A DNA stretch of 64,000 nucleotides from Maritimibacter sp. (GTDB lineage: Bacteria; Pseudomonadota; Alphaproteobacteria; Rhodobacterales; Rhodobacteraceae), in NCBI GenBank assembly GCA_002695005.1, contig NZNT01000003.1, positions 1 through 64,000 of the forward strand, in the 5' to 3' direction. The notes beneath the pieces were generated by a model that was not told the origin of the DNA, searched no databases, and saw only the letters and a program-made list of their open reading frames with translations. This document shows, piece after piece, positions 35,606-46,568 of this stretch. Every line of letters begins with the position of its first letter. Position 1 is the stretch's first letter. Made by a program: the position numbers and the translations under genes.

Positions 35606-36403
35606 TCATGAGGTGGCGCCTGGATTGTCGGCCGGTTGACGTCTCGACCAGATGATTAGAGCAAGGCCTCCAAGGATCATCGGCAGGGTTAACAGCTGTC
35701 CCATGGTCAACCAGTCGAAGGCAATGAAACCTAGCTGCGGGTCGGGCAGGCGTGCGAACTCCACCGCAAAGCGGAAAAACCCATAGAGCAACAGGAACAG
35801 GCCTGAAATCGCCCCACGCCGACGCGGCCGGCTTGAGAACCACCACAGCACAGCGAACAGCACGACACCTTCCAGAGCGAACTCATACAGTGACGATGGG
35901 TGACGAGGTGCCGGTCCCATGTTGGGGAACACCATGGCCCAGGGCACATCGCTGACCCGTCCCGGTAGCTCATGATTAATAAAGTTGCCAACGCGTCCTG
36001 CCCCCAGACCGATCGGCACCAGGGGCGCGATAAAGTCGGTAAGCTGGAGAAAGCTCAGATTGTGCTTGCGAGCAAAGAGAAGGGCCGCGATCAACACCCC
36101 GGTAAGCCCCCCATGAAAGCTCATACCGCCTTCCCAAATTTTGAAGAGCCATAGCGGGTTATCCGCTAGCTTTTCGAACCCGTAGAACAGCGCGAAACCG
36201 AGGCGGCCGCCCAGGATGACGCCAACAGCGCTATAGAAGATCAAGTCCTCGACAGCTTTATGGCTCAGCCCCACGCGATGGGCCCGGCGGCGGCCTAGCC
36301 ACCAGGCGGCGAAAAAGCCCACCAGATACATCAGGCCGTACCAATGGATCTGCACCGGGCCTAGTGAGATGGCTACGGGGTCGATTTGAGGATACTGAAG
36401 CAT
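35606..36403 (-). CDS. lgt: prolipoprotein diacylglyceryl transferase
   Basis: The 265-residue inner-membrane enzyme attaches diacylglycerol to the lipobox cysteine of prolipoproteins. Seven TM helices and the family motifs are present: [18 protein letters not shown] and [16 protein letters not shown] (signature with the essential Arg). Lgt is normally a housekeeping gene; placed here behind cusC it is likely a second, island-borne copy. Start ATG at 36403. Confidence 0.88.
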   Translation of the reverse strand: MLQYPQIDPVAISLGPVQIHWYGLMYLVGFFAAWWLGRRRAHRVGLSHKAVEDLIFYSAVGVILGGRLGFALFYGFEKLADNPLWLFKIWEGGMSFHGGLTGVLIAALLFARKHNLSFLQLTDFIAPLVPIGLGAGRVGNFINHELPGRVSDVPWAMVFPNMGPAPRHPSSLYEFALEGVVLFAVLWWFSSRPRRRGAISGLFLLLYGFFRFAVEFARLPDPQLGFIAFDWLTMGQLLTLPMILGGLALIIWSRRQPADNPGATS

Positions 36404-36421
36404 GTGCTTTCCTTATGACTT

Positions 36422-37675
36422 TCAAAAGCTTATCCAGCTTTCAAGATCAGCTATCGCACGGTGAATGTCCGCTTTTAACCGCGCCTGTTGAAGATGAGTG
36501 CGTGTCAGCATTCTTGCGCTCTCTATCGCATCTTCATAGTCGCTCTGTTGGTTGGCCACCTGCTCCAGTGACGCCTGCCAGTGTTTCTCGGCGAGCGGTA
36601 CGCCCTCGCTTTCCAGTACGTTCAGGCGCGAACCGAGAGCGCTCACGTTTTCCCAGGCCTGTATTACCTCAGCTTCTACGTCACGGGCCTGCTCAAGGGC
36701 CTCCCAGCGCTGAGCCTCCAGCTCGGCCTCCGCTGCGTTCAGTGCGCCTTGCTGACGTCGCCCTGAGAAAGGCACTTCAAGACCTATGCCAACAACAGCC
36801 CGTTTGGACCTGTCAACCCAGAGGCTGTTGTAGCCGGCTATCAACTTTACCTTGGGATACTTTTCCAGCTGCCGAATTTTGACATCAGCCCTGGAGGCTT
36901 GAATTCGGGCCTCCGAAGCACTCAGCAGGGGATGACCTGTCAGGGCAACACCGACGGTAGTCTCCAGGTCAGGAAACGATTCCAGAGAGTCTGATTCAAG
37001 CGCAACCTCCTGTGCAGCGGGCCTCTCGCCCAACAAGTTTGCGATCCGTGCGGCCAATGCCCGACGTTGCTCCACCAGCTCATATTGCTGCATGTCAAGA
37101 TCCGTCAGTTCGCGACGTAGTTGCAGCAAGTCAGTCTGCCGGACGTTGCCATAGGCATACCCGTCAGAGGCATTGGCGAGGAGCTGTTCAACATAGGCCT
37201 GATTCTCGTGATGGAGCCTGATGGCTTCATTGATGAACCACCACTCAGCATATGCAGCCTCGACATCGGCGACGAGAAGGTTCCGGAACCACTGGTACTG
37301 GCTGCTTGAAACGTCTGCCCGGGCCTCAGCCATTCTCCGTCGCGCGTCCAACAACCCTGGCCAGGGGAGTGCCTGACTGAGCTCAATCCGCGTACCAGTA
37401 TCGTCGTCGCCCCCCAGTGTTTCTGGTGCGACCATCAGGTTGAGATTGGGGTCCTGCCAGCTGCCCGATCCTGTTATTCGCTCGGCAGCCGCTTTCGCGG
37501 CTGCGAGCTTAGCGCCAAGAGACGCGTTTGACTCCAGTGCCTGCTCAACCCAGGCCTGCTCGATCTCGGCTCGCCCGGTACGATCACTTGCCTCGGGGGC
37601 ACTGAGGCCGGTCAGGGGAAAAGACAGAAGCACTGAGCTCGTTATTAGTAACGTAAGTTTCCTAAAGGAATGCAT
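36422..37675 (-). CDS. cusC: CusC-like outer-membrane efflux channel (TolC family)
   Basis: A 417-residue outer-membrane factor with a signal peptide (MHSFRKLTLLITSSVLLSFP) and two helical OEP repeats (IELSQALPWPGLLDARRRMAEARAD; GIGLEVPFSGRRQQGALNAAEAELEAQ). It supplies the exit duct for the Cu/Ag pump encoded upstream. The ATG at 37675 starts the signal peptide and is preferred over an ATG 24 codons earlier. Lies 137 bases after cusA and directly before lgt. Confidence 0.82.
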   Translation of the reverse strand: MHSFRKLTLLITSSVLLSFPLTGLSAPEASDRTGRAEIEQAWVEQALESNASLGAKLAAAKAAAERITGSGSWQDPNLNLMVAPETLGGDDDTGTRIELSQALPWPGLLDARRRMAEARADVSSSQYQWFRNLLVADVEAAYAEWWFINEAIRLHHENQAYVEQLLANASDGYAYGNVRQTDLLQLRRELTDLDMQQYELVEQRRALAARIANLLGERPAAQEVALESDSLESFPDLETTVGVALTGHPLLSASEARIQASRADVKIRQLEKYPKVKLIAGYNSLWVDRSKRAVVGIGLEVPFSGRRQQGALNAAEAELEAQRWEALEQARDVEAEVIQAWENVSALGSRLNVLESEGVPLAEKHWQASLEQVANQQSDYEDAIESARMLTRTHLQQARLKADIHRAIADLESWISF

Positions 37676-37812
37676 AGCTAAATCTCTCTTTCTAGCGGTT
37701 ACCCGGGCACAAAGCATTTCTGATGCCCGGGTCAGCCAAGTCGACAAGGCCGCGACTCAATGTCCGCTATCCACGTACTTGTCGTTTAGATTGATGTGCA
37801 TAAAGCGACTTT

Positions 37813-40800
37813 TCATTTCGCTTTTTCAATTTGCCTTTTCAGTTTCTGTCGCTGCCAGAGGAAGAAGATGACCGGCAGCAGGAGCATGGTCAGGATCAGG
37901 GTGCTGATCATGCCGCCGATCATAGGGCCGGCAATGCGCTGCATCACTTCAGAGCCTGTGCCGCCGCCAATCATGATCGGCACCAATCCGGCAACGATGG
38001 CCGAAAAGGTCATCATGATAGGCCTCACGCGATGGGCAGCACCCTCGCCGATTGCCAGCTTGAGGTCCTCTATAGTCATCGTACGGGCCTTATCATCGGC
38101 CGCATCTTTCGCCTCGCGCTGTGCTTGCCTGAGGTAGACCAACATGAGCACACCGATCTCGACCGCTACGCCGGACAATGCAATAAAGCCAACCCCGACT
38201 GCTACGGACATGTTGAAGCCGAGCAGATATAAGAGCCAGATGCCCCCTATCAGGGCGAAAGGCAACGTGCCCATGATGATGAAGACTTCGACGAAATTAC
38301 GGAAATTGAGGTACAACAGAAACATGATGATAGCCAGAGTCAGGGGCACGACCAGCATCAGGCGCTGCTTGGCACGGAGCATGTATTCATATTGACCGGA
38401 CCAGGCCAGCGAATAGCCCGCGGGGAGGTCTAGGTTGGCCTCCACGTGTGCTTGGGCTTCGTTCACCCACGAGCCCAGATCCCGACCAGCAATATCGACC
38501 AAGGTCCAGCCGTTGAGTCGAGCATTCTCGGATTTAATCGCCGGCGGTCCGTTTTCGACACGCACTGTCGCCACATCAGCGAGGGCAATACGGTCACCCC
38601 CTGGTGTAACAATGGGAAGCAAGCTCAGCTGCTCCGGTGAATCACGGTAGTGTTGCGGGTATCGGAGATTGACTGGATAGCGCTCGAGCCCTTCTACGGT
38701 TTCCGTTATTTTCATCCCCCCAACCGCCGTCTGAACGACGGCTTGAACATCGTCGATGTTGAGCCCGAATCTCGCTGCTTTTTCGCGGTCTATATCGACC
38801 TTGACGTAGCGCCCTCCGGCAACTCGCTCGGAATATACGGAGGCGGTACCCTCAATCTTGGGTAGCAATTTTTCCAGCTCCCTGCCGATATCCTCGATAA
38901 CCGCTAGGTCGGGCCCGGCCACCTTAATGCCGACGGGTGTTTTGATACCGGTTGCCAGCATGTCGGTACGTGTCTTGATAGGCATAACCCAGGCGTTGGT
39001 TAAGCCGGGAAGCTGGACCAGGGAATCGAGCTCTTCGCGAAGCTTTTCGGGGGTCATGCCAGGACGCCACTGATCACGCGGCTTGAACTGAATGAAAGTC
39101 TCTATCATGGTCAAAGGTGCTGGATCTGTGGCGGTATCGGCCCGCCCGATCTTGCCGAAGACCGTTTCGACTTCCGGTACCGTGGCGATCATCTTGTCGG
39201 TCTGCTGCAGGATCTGCCGCGCCTTGCCGATGGAAATGCCCGGGTACGTGGTGGGCATGTACATCAGATCCCCCTCATCCAGTGGCGGCATAAATTCACT
39301 GCCCAGTTTTGTCGCCGGCCACAGCCCGACTATCAGTACCAGAATGCCGGCCATGATAGTCACCCCAGGCGCTCGCAACGCGCCCCTTATTAACGGACGG
39401 TAGCCAGCGACCAGTATGCGGTTCACGGGGTTCTTGTGCTCGGGCAGGACCTTGCCGCGGACGAAATATCCCATTAGCACTGGGACCAGGGTAATCGCCA
39501 GCCCGGCGGCAGCCGCCATGGCGTAGGTTTTAGTGAAAGCCAAGGGTGCGAACATCTTGCCTTCCTGAGCCTCCAGGGTGAAGACCGGCAAGAAGCTAAC
39601 CGTAATGATCAAAAGAGAGAAAAACAGGGGGGCTCCCACTTCGCTGGCGGCACGGGCAATCACAGCCCAGCGATTCTCATCCGTCAACGGCGTACGTTCC
39701 ATGTGTTTATGCACATTCTCAACCATGACAATCGCGCCATCCACCATGGCACCGATAGCGATAGCGATGCCGCCGAGCGACATGATATTGGCGTTAAGGC
39801 CCTGGTAGTACATAACCACAAACGCCCCAAGGATACCTGCCGGAAGACTGAGAATGATCACCAGGGAGGAACGCAAATGAAAGAGGAAGACCGCAGAGAT
39901 GACGACCACTACCAGGAACTCTGTCAAGAGTTTGCCCGTCAGGTTGTCGACCGCGCTTTGTATCAATGTCGACCGGTCATAGGTCGGTATGATCTCAACC
40001 CCTTCGGGTAAACTGGACTTGAGTTCCTCCAGGCGTTCTTTAACGCCATCGATTGTGTCGAGCGCATTTTCGCCGAACCGCATAACAACGATCCCCCCGA
40101 CGACTTCGCCTTCACCGTTAAGCTCAGCGACGCCGCGCCGCATCTGCGGGCCGAGGCGCACCTCGGCAACGTCCCGAAGCAATACAGGGATTCCCTGTTC
40201 ATTCACTATGATCGGTACCTGCTCGAGATCTTCCTTGCTCTGCAAGTACCCGGTAACGCGAACCATGTATTCAGCTTCTGCCATTTCAATAACCGAGGCG
40301 CCGGACTCCTGGTTAGCGTTACTGATTGCCGCATGCACTCTCTGCAACGTTATACCGTGGGCCCGTAAACGATTCGGGTCCGCGACGACCTGGTATTGAC
40401 GGACCATGCCGCCGACGGTGGCCACTTCGGAGACGCCCGGCACAGTCTGCAGCTCATACTTGAGGAACCAGTCCTGTATTGAGGTTAGCTCGGCCAGATC
40501 CGTCTTTCCGGTCGGATCGGCAAGTGCGTAGGTATAGACCCAGCCAACCCCGGTGGCGTCCGGTCCAAGCTGAGGATTGGCAGCATCCGGCAGCTGACCC
40601 GCCACCTGGCTAAGGTATTCCAGCACGCGGGAACGGGCCCAATAGAGGTCGGTGCCTTCCTCGAAAATGATGTACACATAAGAGTCGCCGAAGAAGGAAT
40701 AGCCACGTACTGTTTCGGCACCAGGCACCGAAAGCATCGCGGTCGTCATCGGATAGGTAACCTGGTCCTCAACGACCTGGGGCGCTTGACCCGGGTAAGA

Positions 40801-40953
40801 GGTTTTAACGATCACCTGTACATCGGACAGATCGGGTATGGCGTCGACCGGTGTCTCGCGCACCGCATACCAGCCCCAGCCGATAAGAATCACCGTGGCA
40901 AGGAGTACGAAAAACCGGTTGTGCAGAGACCAGTGGATTATGGAGTTGATCAT
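37813..40953 (-). CDS. cusA: CusA copper/silver RND efflux pump
   Basis: The 1046-residue inner-membrane proton antiporter exports Cu(I)/Ag(I). TM4 reads AIAIGAMVDGAIVMVENVHKH. The three methionines that hold Cu/Ag in CusA can be placed: GDLMYMP, APLTMIETF and RTDMLATGIK. N-terminal PVDAIPDLSDVQVIV and later EFMPPLDEGD complete the family pattern. Operon order is cusB-cusF-cusA-cusC. The stop lies 137 bases before the cusC start. Confidence 0.92.
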   Translation of the reverse strand: MINSIIHWSLHNRFFVLLATVILIGWGWYAVRETPVDAIPDLSDVQVIVKTSYPGQAPQVVEDQVTYPMTTAMLSVPGAETVRGYSFFGDSYVYIIFEEGTDLYWARSRVLEYLSQVAGQLPDAANPQLGPDATGVGWVYTYALADPTGKTDLAELTSIQDWFLKYELQTVPGVSEVATVGGMVRQYQVVADPNRLRAHGITLQRVHAAISNANQESGASVIEMAEAEYMVRVTGYLQSKEDLEQVPIIVNEQGIPVLLRDVAEVRLGPQMRRGVAELNGEGEVVGGIVVMRFGENALDTIDGVKERLEELKSSLPEGVEIIPTYDRSTLIQSAVDNLTGKLLTEFLVVVVISAVFLFHLRSSLVIILSLPAGILGAFVVMYYQGLNANIMSLGGIAIAIGAMVDGAIVMVENVHKHMERTPLTDENRWAVIARAASEVGAPLFFSLLIITVSFLPVFTLEAQEGKMFAPLAFTKTYAMAAAAGLAITLVPVLMGYFVRGKVLPEHKNPVNRILVAGYRPLIRGALRAPGVTIMAGILVLIVGLWPATKLGSEFMPPLDEGDLMYMPTTYPGISIGKARQILQQTDKMIATVPEVETVFGKIGRADTATDPAPLTMIETFIQFKPRDQWRPGMTPEKLREELDSLVQLPGLTNAWVMPIKTRTDMLATGIKTPVGIKVAGPDLAVIEDIGRELEKLLPKIEGTASVYSERVAGGRYVKVDIDREKAARFGLNIDDVQAVVQTAVGGMKITETVEGLERYPVNLRYPQHYRDSPEQLSLLPIVTPGGDRIALADVATVRVENGPPAIKSENARLNGWTLVDIAGRDLGSWVNEAQAHVEANLDLPAGYSLAWSGQYEYMLRAKQRLMLVVPLTLAIIMFLLYLNFRNFVEVFIIMGTLPFALIGGIWLLYLLGFNMSVAVGVGFIALSGVAVEIGVLMLVYLRQAQREAKDAADDKARTMTIEDLKLAIGEGAAHRVRPIMMTFSAIVAGLVPIMIGGGTGSEVMQRIAGPMIGGMISTLILTMLLLPVIFFLWQRQKLKRQIEKAK

Positions 40954-41015
40954 ATCAGTGCTTCATCCCGTCAGATTCTGTCGGACTCCGCTGTGCAGCG
41001 GAGTCCGGCTAACAA

Positions 41016-41354
41016 CTACTGCAGTCTCTCGATCTCGACGATTTTATTTTTTCCGCCTCGGGATTCGATCACGAAACGTACAGCATCGCCTGGCTGTAGT
41101 GCTTCAAGACTGATGCTTTCAGCGGTCTCAAAGCCCATTTTCATGGCCGGCCAGCCCAGCGCTGGAATGGGATCGTGGGTCAGAACAACCTTGTTCTTGT
41201 CAGGTATCACGTTGTTGACCTCGCCTGTTGCTTCGGCGCGCTGCTGGGACTCACCCTGGGCTTTCATATCCATGCCCTTCATTTCAGCGGCGGCCGGAGC
41301 TCCCAGGGAGACGGCAACTGCCAGCATCGCTGCATTCACCAAGAGTTTTTTCAT
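41016..41354 (-). CDS. cusF: CusF-type periplasmic copper-binding protein
   Basis: The 112-residue protein has a signal peptide (ending PAAAE), a Met-rich linker and one CusF barrel. All four metal ligands are in place in VVLTHDPIPALGWPAMKMGF (His, Trp and two Met). It would ferry Cu(I)/Ag(I) to the pump. It lies between cusB and cusA, with 21 bases to the cusB stop and 62 to cusA. Confidence 0.9.
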   Translation of the reverse strand: MKKLLVNAAMLAVAVSLGAPAAAEMKGMDMKAQGESQQRAEATGEVNNVIPDKNKVVLTHDPIPALGWPAMKMGFETAESISLEALQPGDAVRFVIESRGGKNKIVEIERLQ

Positions 41355-41375
41355 GATTTCAGTTTCCTCTGTTCT

Positions 41376-43097
41376 CTAACGGTTTTCGTTGACGGGTTGA
41401 ACTGAGATGATTTCGAGGTCATCTTCCGCATTCTCACGCAGGCCGAAACGCACTTCTGCACCCACTTCGAAGGCAGCGAGGTTGACCGTGTCGCTAACGT
41501 GAAAAGCCATTTCCATCCTCGGCCAATCCAGGGCTGGGATCGGTTCGTGCGCGAGCGTCATGGAACGCTCCTCCGGAACAAGACCACGGATGACGCCTAT
41601 GGCCTCAATCGCTGATTCTCCCTCTGCCGCCGAATCTGCAGCGTTGTCTATGGCAGTCAGTACATAGTTTTGGTCGCCTCTTTCCTCGATAACCGCTGTG
41701 ACCCGCTGGCCGACTTCCAGCCCGTCCAGGGCGAGGCCCTCGGCAGTTTCAAACTCCATGGTCATGGCCGGCCATTGCCACTCGGGGACTGGATCATGAT
41801 CGAGGGTCAGCGTCCCCATATCCGGCATTAAGCCGTCTATCGTGGCCGCGACTTTCACGGTGCCGGCAGCGGCCGCTTCAGCAGGGGCGCTCAGGCGGCT
41901 AATAGCGGCGTCGAGATTGGTTTCCGAGTCAATCAGGAACTGGGCCGAGGTCACTACCTGCTGGCCGGGCTCAAGGCCTTCGAGCACTACCACTCGGTCG
42001 CCTACCTCTACCCCGACGGTTACGGGCATTGGCCGGAAGCGGCCCTGGTCCTCGGCAATGATGACGCGGTCGCCCTCGCCGCCGCGGATTAGGGCTTCTT
42101 TGGGAATCGACAGCAGGTTTTCGCCCAGGGCCGAGCGCAGCGTAAGATTCACGAACATGTTGGGACGCAGGATCGGGCCATCGGGGCTGTTTTTCACTCT
42201 GACACGAGCCTGTAGAGTCCTGCTTTGCCCGCTCAGCTCGGGATAGACATAGTCGACGCTACCTTCCCATTGCTGCCCTGGAAAAGCCGGTACTGTCATT
42301 GCCACCGAATCGCCTTTATCAACCAGCCCTGCCTGACGCTCAAAGAACTCGCCTATGACCCAGACCGATTCCAGCGAGCCAATTGCCATTACTTGGGTGT
42401 CGGGACGAATATACATTCCCTGCCGAATTCCCAAGTCGGCAATGTGGCCGGCAACCGGGGCCTTAATCGCCAGCGTTTCGGTAGAACTTCCGCGTCGGGC
42501 AAGTTGTTCCACCTGATCCGGCGAGATGCCCAGGGCTGCTAACTTTCGGCGCGCACCTCTTTCCAGGGCAGGTTGCCCTGACCGCTTAGCTTGCAGGTAC
42601 TCTTCTTGTGCCAGCACCAGATCAGGCGAATAGATCTCAAAAAGTGTCTGACCTTTATCAACGAGGTCGCCTTCAGCCTTGATGTTGAGTTTTTCCACCC
42701 AACCGGCAACACGACTATGGATATGGACCAGCTTGTCCTCGTCATATGCAACATAGCCAACGGTACTGATGGGCTTTGAGAGCGGGCCGCGGATGACTTC
42801 GGCCTTGCGCAGTCCGAGGTTGGCCACGACATTGGGCTGGATTGTCACCCCGCCATCGTCCGGGCCCTCTGCTGATCCTTCGCCATAGACTGGAACTAAG
42901 TCCATTCCCATAGGCGACTTGCCGGGTTTGTCACGGCGGTAATTGTCGTCCATGGGCGCTACCCAGTAGAGCGGCTCGTCTTTTTCAGCCGCCCCTTGCG
43001 ATGAACCGGGCTGTGTTAATGGGAACAGTTGGGTACTTGCTAGCCAGCCGCCGGCGAAGGCAGCAAAGACTAGAGACACTACGAGCCACGAACGCAT
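41376..43097 (-). CDS. cusB: CusB-type membrane-fusion protein with two C-terminal CusF domains
   Basis: The 573-residue adaptor begins with a signal anchor, then a heavy-metal-binding segment (YWVAPMDDNYRRDKPG...MGMDLVPVY, about residues 44-71), then the barrel/lipoyl/hairpin core (VHIHSRVAGWVEKLNIKAEG; GMYIRPDTQVMAIG). After about residue 400 there are two CusF-like domains: LDHDPVPEWQWPAMTMEF and LAHEPIPALDWPRMEMAF, each with His, Trp and two Met. With the separate cusF this gives three metallochaperone units for one pump. The ATG at 43097 has ggag 8 bases upstream. Confidence 0.88.
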   Translation of the reverse strand: MRSWLVVSLVFAAFAGGWLASTQLFPLTQPGSSQGAAEKDEPLYWVAPMDDNYRRDKPGKSPMGMDLVPVYGEGSAEGPDDGGVTIQPNVVANLGLRKAEVIRGPLSKPISTVGYVAYDEDKLVHIHSRVAGWVEKLNIKAEGDLVDKGQTLFEIYSPDLVLAQEEYLQAKRSGQPALERGARRKLAALGISPDQVEQLARRGSSTETLAIKAPVAGHIADLGIRQGMYIRPDTQVMAIGSLESVWVIGEFFERQAGLVDKGDSVAMTVPAFPGQQWEGSVDYVYPELSGQSRTLQARVRVKNSPDGPILRPNMFVNLTLRSALGENLLSIPKEALIRGGEGDRVIIAEDQGRFRPMPVTVGVEVGDRVVVLEGLEPGQQVVTSAQFLIDSETNLDAAISRLSAPAEAAAAGTVKVAATIDGLMPDMGTLTLDHDPVPEWQWPAMTMEFETAEGLALDGLEVGQRVTAVIEERGDQNYVLTAIDNAADSAAEGESAIEAIGVIRGLVPEERSMTLAHEPIPALDWPRMEMAFHVSDTVNLAAFEVGAEVRFGLRENAEDDLEIISVQPVNENR

Positions 43098-43204
43098 GTG
43101 ATGCACTCCTTGTAGAATGGCAGGGCGTATTTTGGACAAACCTGTCCCGTAAAATTTTTTATATCACTGAATAGAAATAATTTAGGGTTCAGCGGACGCT
43201 GAAC

Positions 43205-43630
43205 TCAATTCAGGTAGGTGCAGTGGAGAGCGTGAAGACGCCTCGGTAACTTGGAGGGAAGCCAGTGGGTGGCGTAATAACGGTATGCCGGCCGGTAGAT
43301 AAAAAGTGGCAGGAAAAAGTAAGACAACAGGGCGGCGGTGACCAGCAGATTGGCCTGGAGATAGGTGCTTAGCGAAAAGTCGCTCTCTTCCGGGCAACAG
43401 GCCGGAGGAGAGGACTTTGAAGAATCCTGGTGAGCTTCTGGATGGTTACTATGGCTACCGGATGCATCAGAAACGGTATCTGAAGCAATAATGGCATGCT
43501 CTATGTCCATGGCGCTCGTCATCATTGCCATGGCGAGGGTCGCCGAAGTCAGGCACCAGATCCAGACAAACAATAGAATACGCGCCGCAAGGCGACGCCG
43601 CATTCCCAAATTGTTTTGAAGCTGGATCAT
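43205..43630 (-). CDS. small membrane protein, first gene of the cus operon
   Basis: The 141-residue protein has two TM helices (about residues 15-37 and 95-115), and between them a periplasmic stretch with His and a Cys pair (SHSNHPEAHQ, PPACCPEE). A related role to small metal-sensing or shuttle proteins is possible but not shown; I do not recognise the family. It lies 107 bases before cusB and directly behind a MerR-type promoter. Confidence 0.5.
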   Translation of the reverse strand: MIQLQNNLGMRRRLAARILLFVWIWCLTSATLAMAMMTSAMDIEHAIIASDTVSDASGSHSNHPEAHQDSSKSSPPACCPEESDFSLSTYLQANLLVTAALLSYFFLPLFIYRPAYRYYATHWLPSKLPRRLHALHCTYLN

Positions 43631-43665
43631 AAGGTGCTACACATACTGATTCTGGAGCGGGGTTA

Positions 43666-43696
43666 AGTATAGACGTTGAAGCAATACCAAGGTCAA
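43666..43696 (-). promoter_or_regulatory. MerR/CueR-type promoter of the cus operon
   Basis: The minus strand has TTGACC (43691-43696), 19 bp, then TATACT (43666-43671), about 40 bases before the first ATG. The spacer is only weakly dyadic (CTTggtattgcttcaACG), so this is a less sure member of the set. Confidence 0.5.
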
Positions 43697-43828
43697 GAGT
43701 AATCCGGGTTAAATCCCCCGGCTAGATTCTGTCACAGACTTCGCCTACAGCATCTTGCTAACTCAAAGAGACCCGTGGACAACCTGAGAGATCATACCCA
43801 GGGAAACCTCTTCGCATCAATGTCCGTC

Positions 43829-43963
43829 TTATTTCCTGTTCTTTTCACTGAAGAACAAATACTTGCCAAGAGCTGCAATGCCAAGCGCCAGCCCTATGAT
43901 GAGTAAGACTGACACCAGCCCCATTCCGGCCATTCCCCACATGCACGCTTCATTTCCCATCAT
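43829..43963 (-). CDS. 44-residue Met-rich single-pass membrane protein
   Basis: The frame starts MMGNEACMWGMAGMGL, continues as one TM helix and ends KYLFFSEKNRK. ggag lies 7 bases before the ATG. It directly follows copA on the same strand (33 bases). It closely resembles the 40-residue protein at 51525-51647 in layout: Met-rich start, one TM, 'IAALxKYLF' end. It may assist copper handling at the membrane. Confidence 0.55.
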   Translation of the reverse strand: MMGNEACMWGMAGMGLVSVLLIIGLALGIAALGKYLFFSEKNRK

Positions 43964-43996
43964 TTTCAATCTCCTGATTGCTGAACCACTTCGTTT

Positions 43997-46486
43997 CTAG
44001 GCAGGGCGTACTTGCCCAGCCTTGGATTCGTCAGAACCTGTCAGCGCCGTACCATTGATATCCGGCTTAAAGCGACGCAGCCGCAACGAGTTGGTCAGCA
44101 CGAACACGCTGGAAAGGCTCATGGCGCCCGCCGCCAGCATAGGATTGAGTAGGAAGCCAATAAACGGGAACAACACACCCGCCGCTACCGGAATCAGGGC
44201 CAGATTGTAACCGTAAGCCCAGACAAAATTGCCGAGGATGGTCTTGCGGGTACGCCGGGAGAGTGCTGCCGCGTTGACGATACCTCTAAGATCGCCACGC
44301 ATCAGCACGACATCGCCGGCTTCGATCGCCACGTACGTTCCTGTGCCGATAGCGATGCCGACGTCGGCCTGGGCCAGTGCCGGCGCGTCGTTGATGCCGT
44401 CGCCCACGAATGCGACACGTCGGTTCTCGGCCTGCAGGCGCTTAATCTCGGCGGCTTTCTGATCGGGCAATACCTCGGCGAGCACCCGCTGAATACCCAC
44501 CTGTCTGGCAATGACTTCAGCGGTGAAGCGGTTGTCCCCGGTGAGCATCGCCACCTCCAGACCCAGCCCCTTCAGTGCGGAAATTGCTTCGACCGAGCCC
44601 TCCTTGAGCGGGTCCTCGACCGCGATCATCGCCGCAAGCCTACCGTCCACCGCCGCGTAGAGCGGGCTCTTGGCTTCTTCAGCAAGTGCCTTGGCACGGG
44701 TTTCCACCGCATCCAAACCAATGCCCAGCCGGCTCATATAGCGGTCGGCCCCTACATGCACCTTGTGCCCGGCCACTTCGGCTTCGATGCCATAACCGGG
44801 CTCGGCGCTGAACTGGGCGACGGCCGGGAGCTCAAGCCCCCGGTCTCTTGCCCCGTTGACGATGGCTTCGGCAATCGGGTGTTCACTCTGTGCCTCGACT
44901 GCAGCTATCCACCGGAGCACCTCGTTTTCGTCCCCATCGGTGACGACGAAGTCCGTCAACTCGGGACGACCTCGAGTTAGCGTGCCGGTCTTGTCCAGCA
45001 CGACGGTATTCATCTTGGCTAGCGTCTCGAGCGCCGCTCCCTTGCGGAACAGTACCCCCATCTCCGCGCCCTTACCGGTGCCCACCATAATGGCGGTCGG
45101 CGTCGCCAGCCCCATGGCGCAGGGGCAGGCGATCAACAGCACACTGACGGTCGTGACAAAAGCAAAGGACAGTGCCGGGTCCGGCCCGAAGCCGAACCAC
45201 ACCGCAAAAGTAACCAGGGCGATGCCCATCACCACGGGCACAAATACCCCGGCAATCCTATCGGCAAGCTCCTGGATCGGGGGCTTCTCGGCTTGCGCCG
45301 ATTCCACCATCCTGACGATCTGCGACAGGACGGTATCGGCCCCGACCCGGGTGGCACGGAAGGTGAGCGCGCCGTTTTTATTGATCGTGCCGCCGACGAC
45401 TTCCGCGCCTGTCTCCTTGGCAACCGGCACCGGCTCACCGCTGATCATTGACTCATCGACGTAGGAGTGACCTTCCTCCACCACGCCGTCCACCGGAATG
45501 CGCTCGCCAGGTCGGGCCAGGATGCGATCACCGGGTACAACGGCCTCGATCGGGACCTCGACCGTTTCGCCATCCCGGATGACCCGGGCCGTCTTCGCCT
45601 GCAGTTGCAGGAGCTTCTTTATCGCCTGTGAGGTACGGCCTTTGGCGATATGCTCGAAATACCGTCCCAGCAGGATCAACGTCACGATGACCGCCGCCGC
45701 CTCGAAGTAGCTCACGGCGGTACCGGCGGGGAAAAAACCCGGCGCCAACAGTGCGGCGACCGAATAAAAATAGGCCGCGCTCGCACCGATCATGACCAGG
45801 CTGTTCATGCCCGGATTCATATGCCGGAGTTCGGAATACCCGGAACGGTAGAAACGCGCCCCGGCGTAGAACAGGACGGGCGTCGTCAACAGCCATTCGA
45901 CACCCATCCAGGCACGGTGGGGCATCATGCTCGACAACAACGCCTCCACGGCGGGAATCATCTTACCCATCGCGATGAGGACCACCGGGATCGTAAACGC
46001 CGCGGCAATGATGACTTTTTTACGAAGCTGTATGCCCTCCTGGTCTTTACTGTCCGTCTGAGCGCCAGTATCGGGCTCTTGCGGCTCATAGCCTGCATCC
46101 CTAATCGCGTGATGAATGCGCGGCAGCGACACAGCGCCGGACAGGAAGCGCACAAACGCCTTCTGGGTCGTGAGGTTGACGCTCGCCTCGGCGATGCCGG
46201 GCAGCTTCTTGATGGTCCGCTCCACCCGAGAGACACAGGAGCCGCAGGTCATCCCGATGATAGGAATCTCCGCGGTCTCCACCACCGGCTGGTAGCCCGC
46301 TTTTTCGACGGCGTCGATCAATTCGGCAGGGTTCGCATGCGCCTCGAACTCGACCGAGGCTTTTTCCGTCGCGAGGTTTACCTGTGCGCTGGTGACGCCT
46401 GGACGCTTCCTGAGGGCGCGCTCCACGCGACCGACACAGGAGGCACAAGACATCCCGCGTATACCGATATCGATCCTTTCCATCAT
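43997..46486 (-). CDS. copA: CopA-type Cu(I)/Ag(I) exporting P1B-ATPase
   Basis: The 829-residue inner-membrane ATPase pumps Cu(I) to the periplasm. Two N-terminal HMA domains carry [15 protein letters not shown] and [15 protein letters not shown]. Further on are the actuator ([12 protein letters not shown]), the TM metal site [14 protein letters not shown], the phosphorylation site [21 protein letters not shown] (nucleotide His) and [16 protein letters not shown]. All catalytic residues are present. A second ATG (43997 frame, codon 2) gives the same protein less one Met. The merR gene ends 82 bases upstream on the same strand. Confidence 0.93.
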   Translation of the reverse strand: MMERIDIGIRGMSCASCVGRVERALRKRPGVTSAQVNLATEKASVEFEAHANPAELIDAVEKAGYQPVVETAEIPIIGMTCGSCVSRVERTIKKLPGIAEASVNLTTQKAFVRFLSGAVSLPRIHHAIRDAGYEPQEPDTGAQTDSKDQEGIQLRKKVIIAAAFTIPVVLIAMGKMIPAVEALLSSMMPHRAWMGVEWLLTTPVLFYAGARFYRSGYSELRHMNPGMNSLVMIGASAAYFYSVAALLAPGFFPAGTAVSYFEAAAVIVTLILLGRYFEHIAKGRTSQAIKKLLQLQAKTARVIRDGETVEVPIEAVVPGDRILARPGERIPVDGVVEEGHSYVDESMISGEPVPVAKETGAEVVGGTINKNGALTFRATRVGADTVLSQIVRMVESAQAEKPPIQELADRIAGVFVPVVMGIALVTFAVWFGFGPDPALSFAFVTTVSVLLIACPCAMGLATPTAIMVGTGKGAEMGVLFRKGAALETLAKMNTVVLDKTGTLTRGRPELTDFVVTDGDENEVLRWIAAVEAQSEHPIAEAIVNGARDRGLELPAVAQFSAEPGYGIEAEVAGHKVHVGADRYMSRLGIGLDAVETRAKALAEEAKSPLYAAVDGRLAAMIAVEDPLKEGSVEAISALKGLGLEVAMLTGDNRFTAEVIARQVGIQRVLAEVLPDQKAAEIKRLQAENRRVAFVGDGINDAPALAQADVGIAIGTGTYVAIEAGDVVLMRGDLRGIVNAAALSRRTRKTILGNFVWAYGYNLALIPVAAGVLFPFIGFLLNPMLAAGAMSLSSVFVLTNSLRLRRFKPDINGTALTGSDESKAGQVRPA

Positions 46487-46568
46487 GAAACTCCCAGCAT
46501 CGTTTTATTCCACGCCCCCGAAACCCGGCGTTACGCTCTGCTGTACCGGTGACATTGAGATACCTCGC

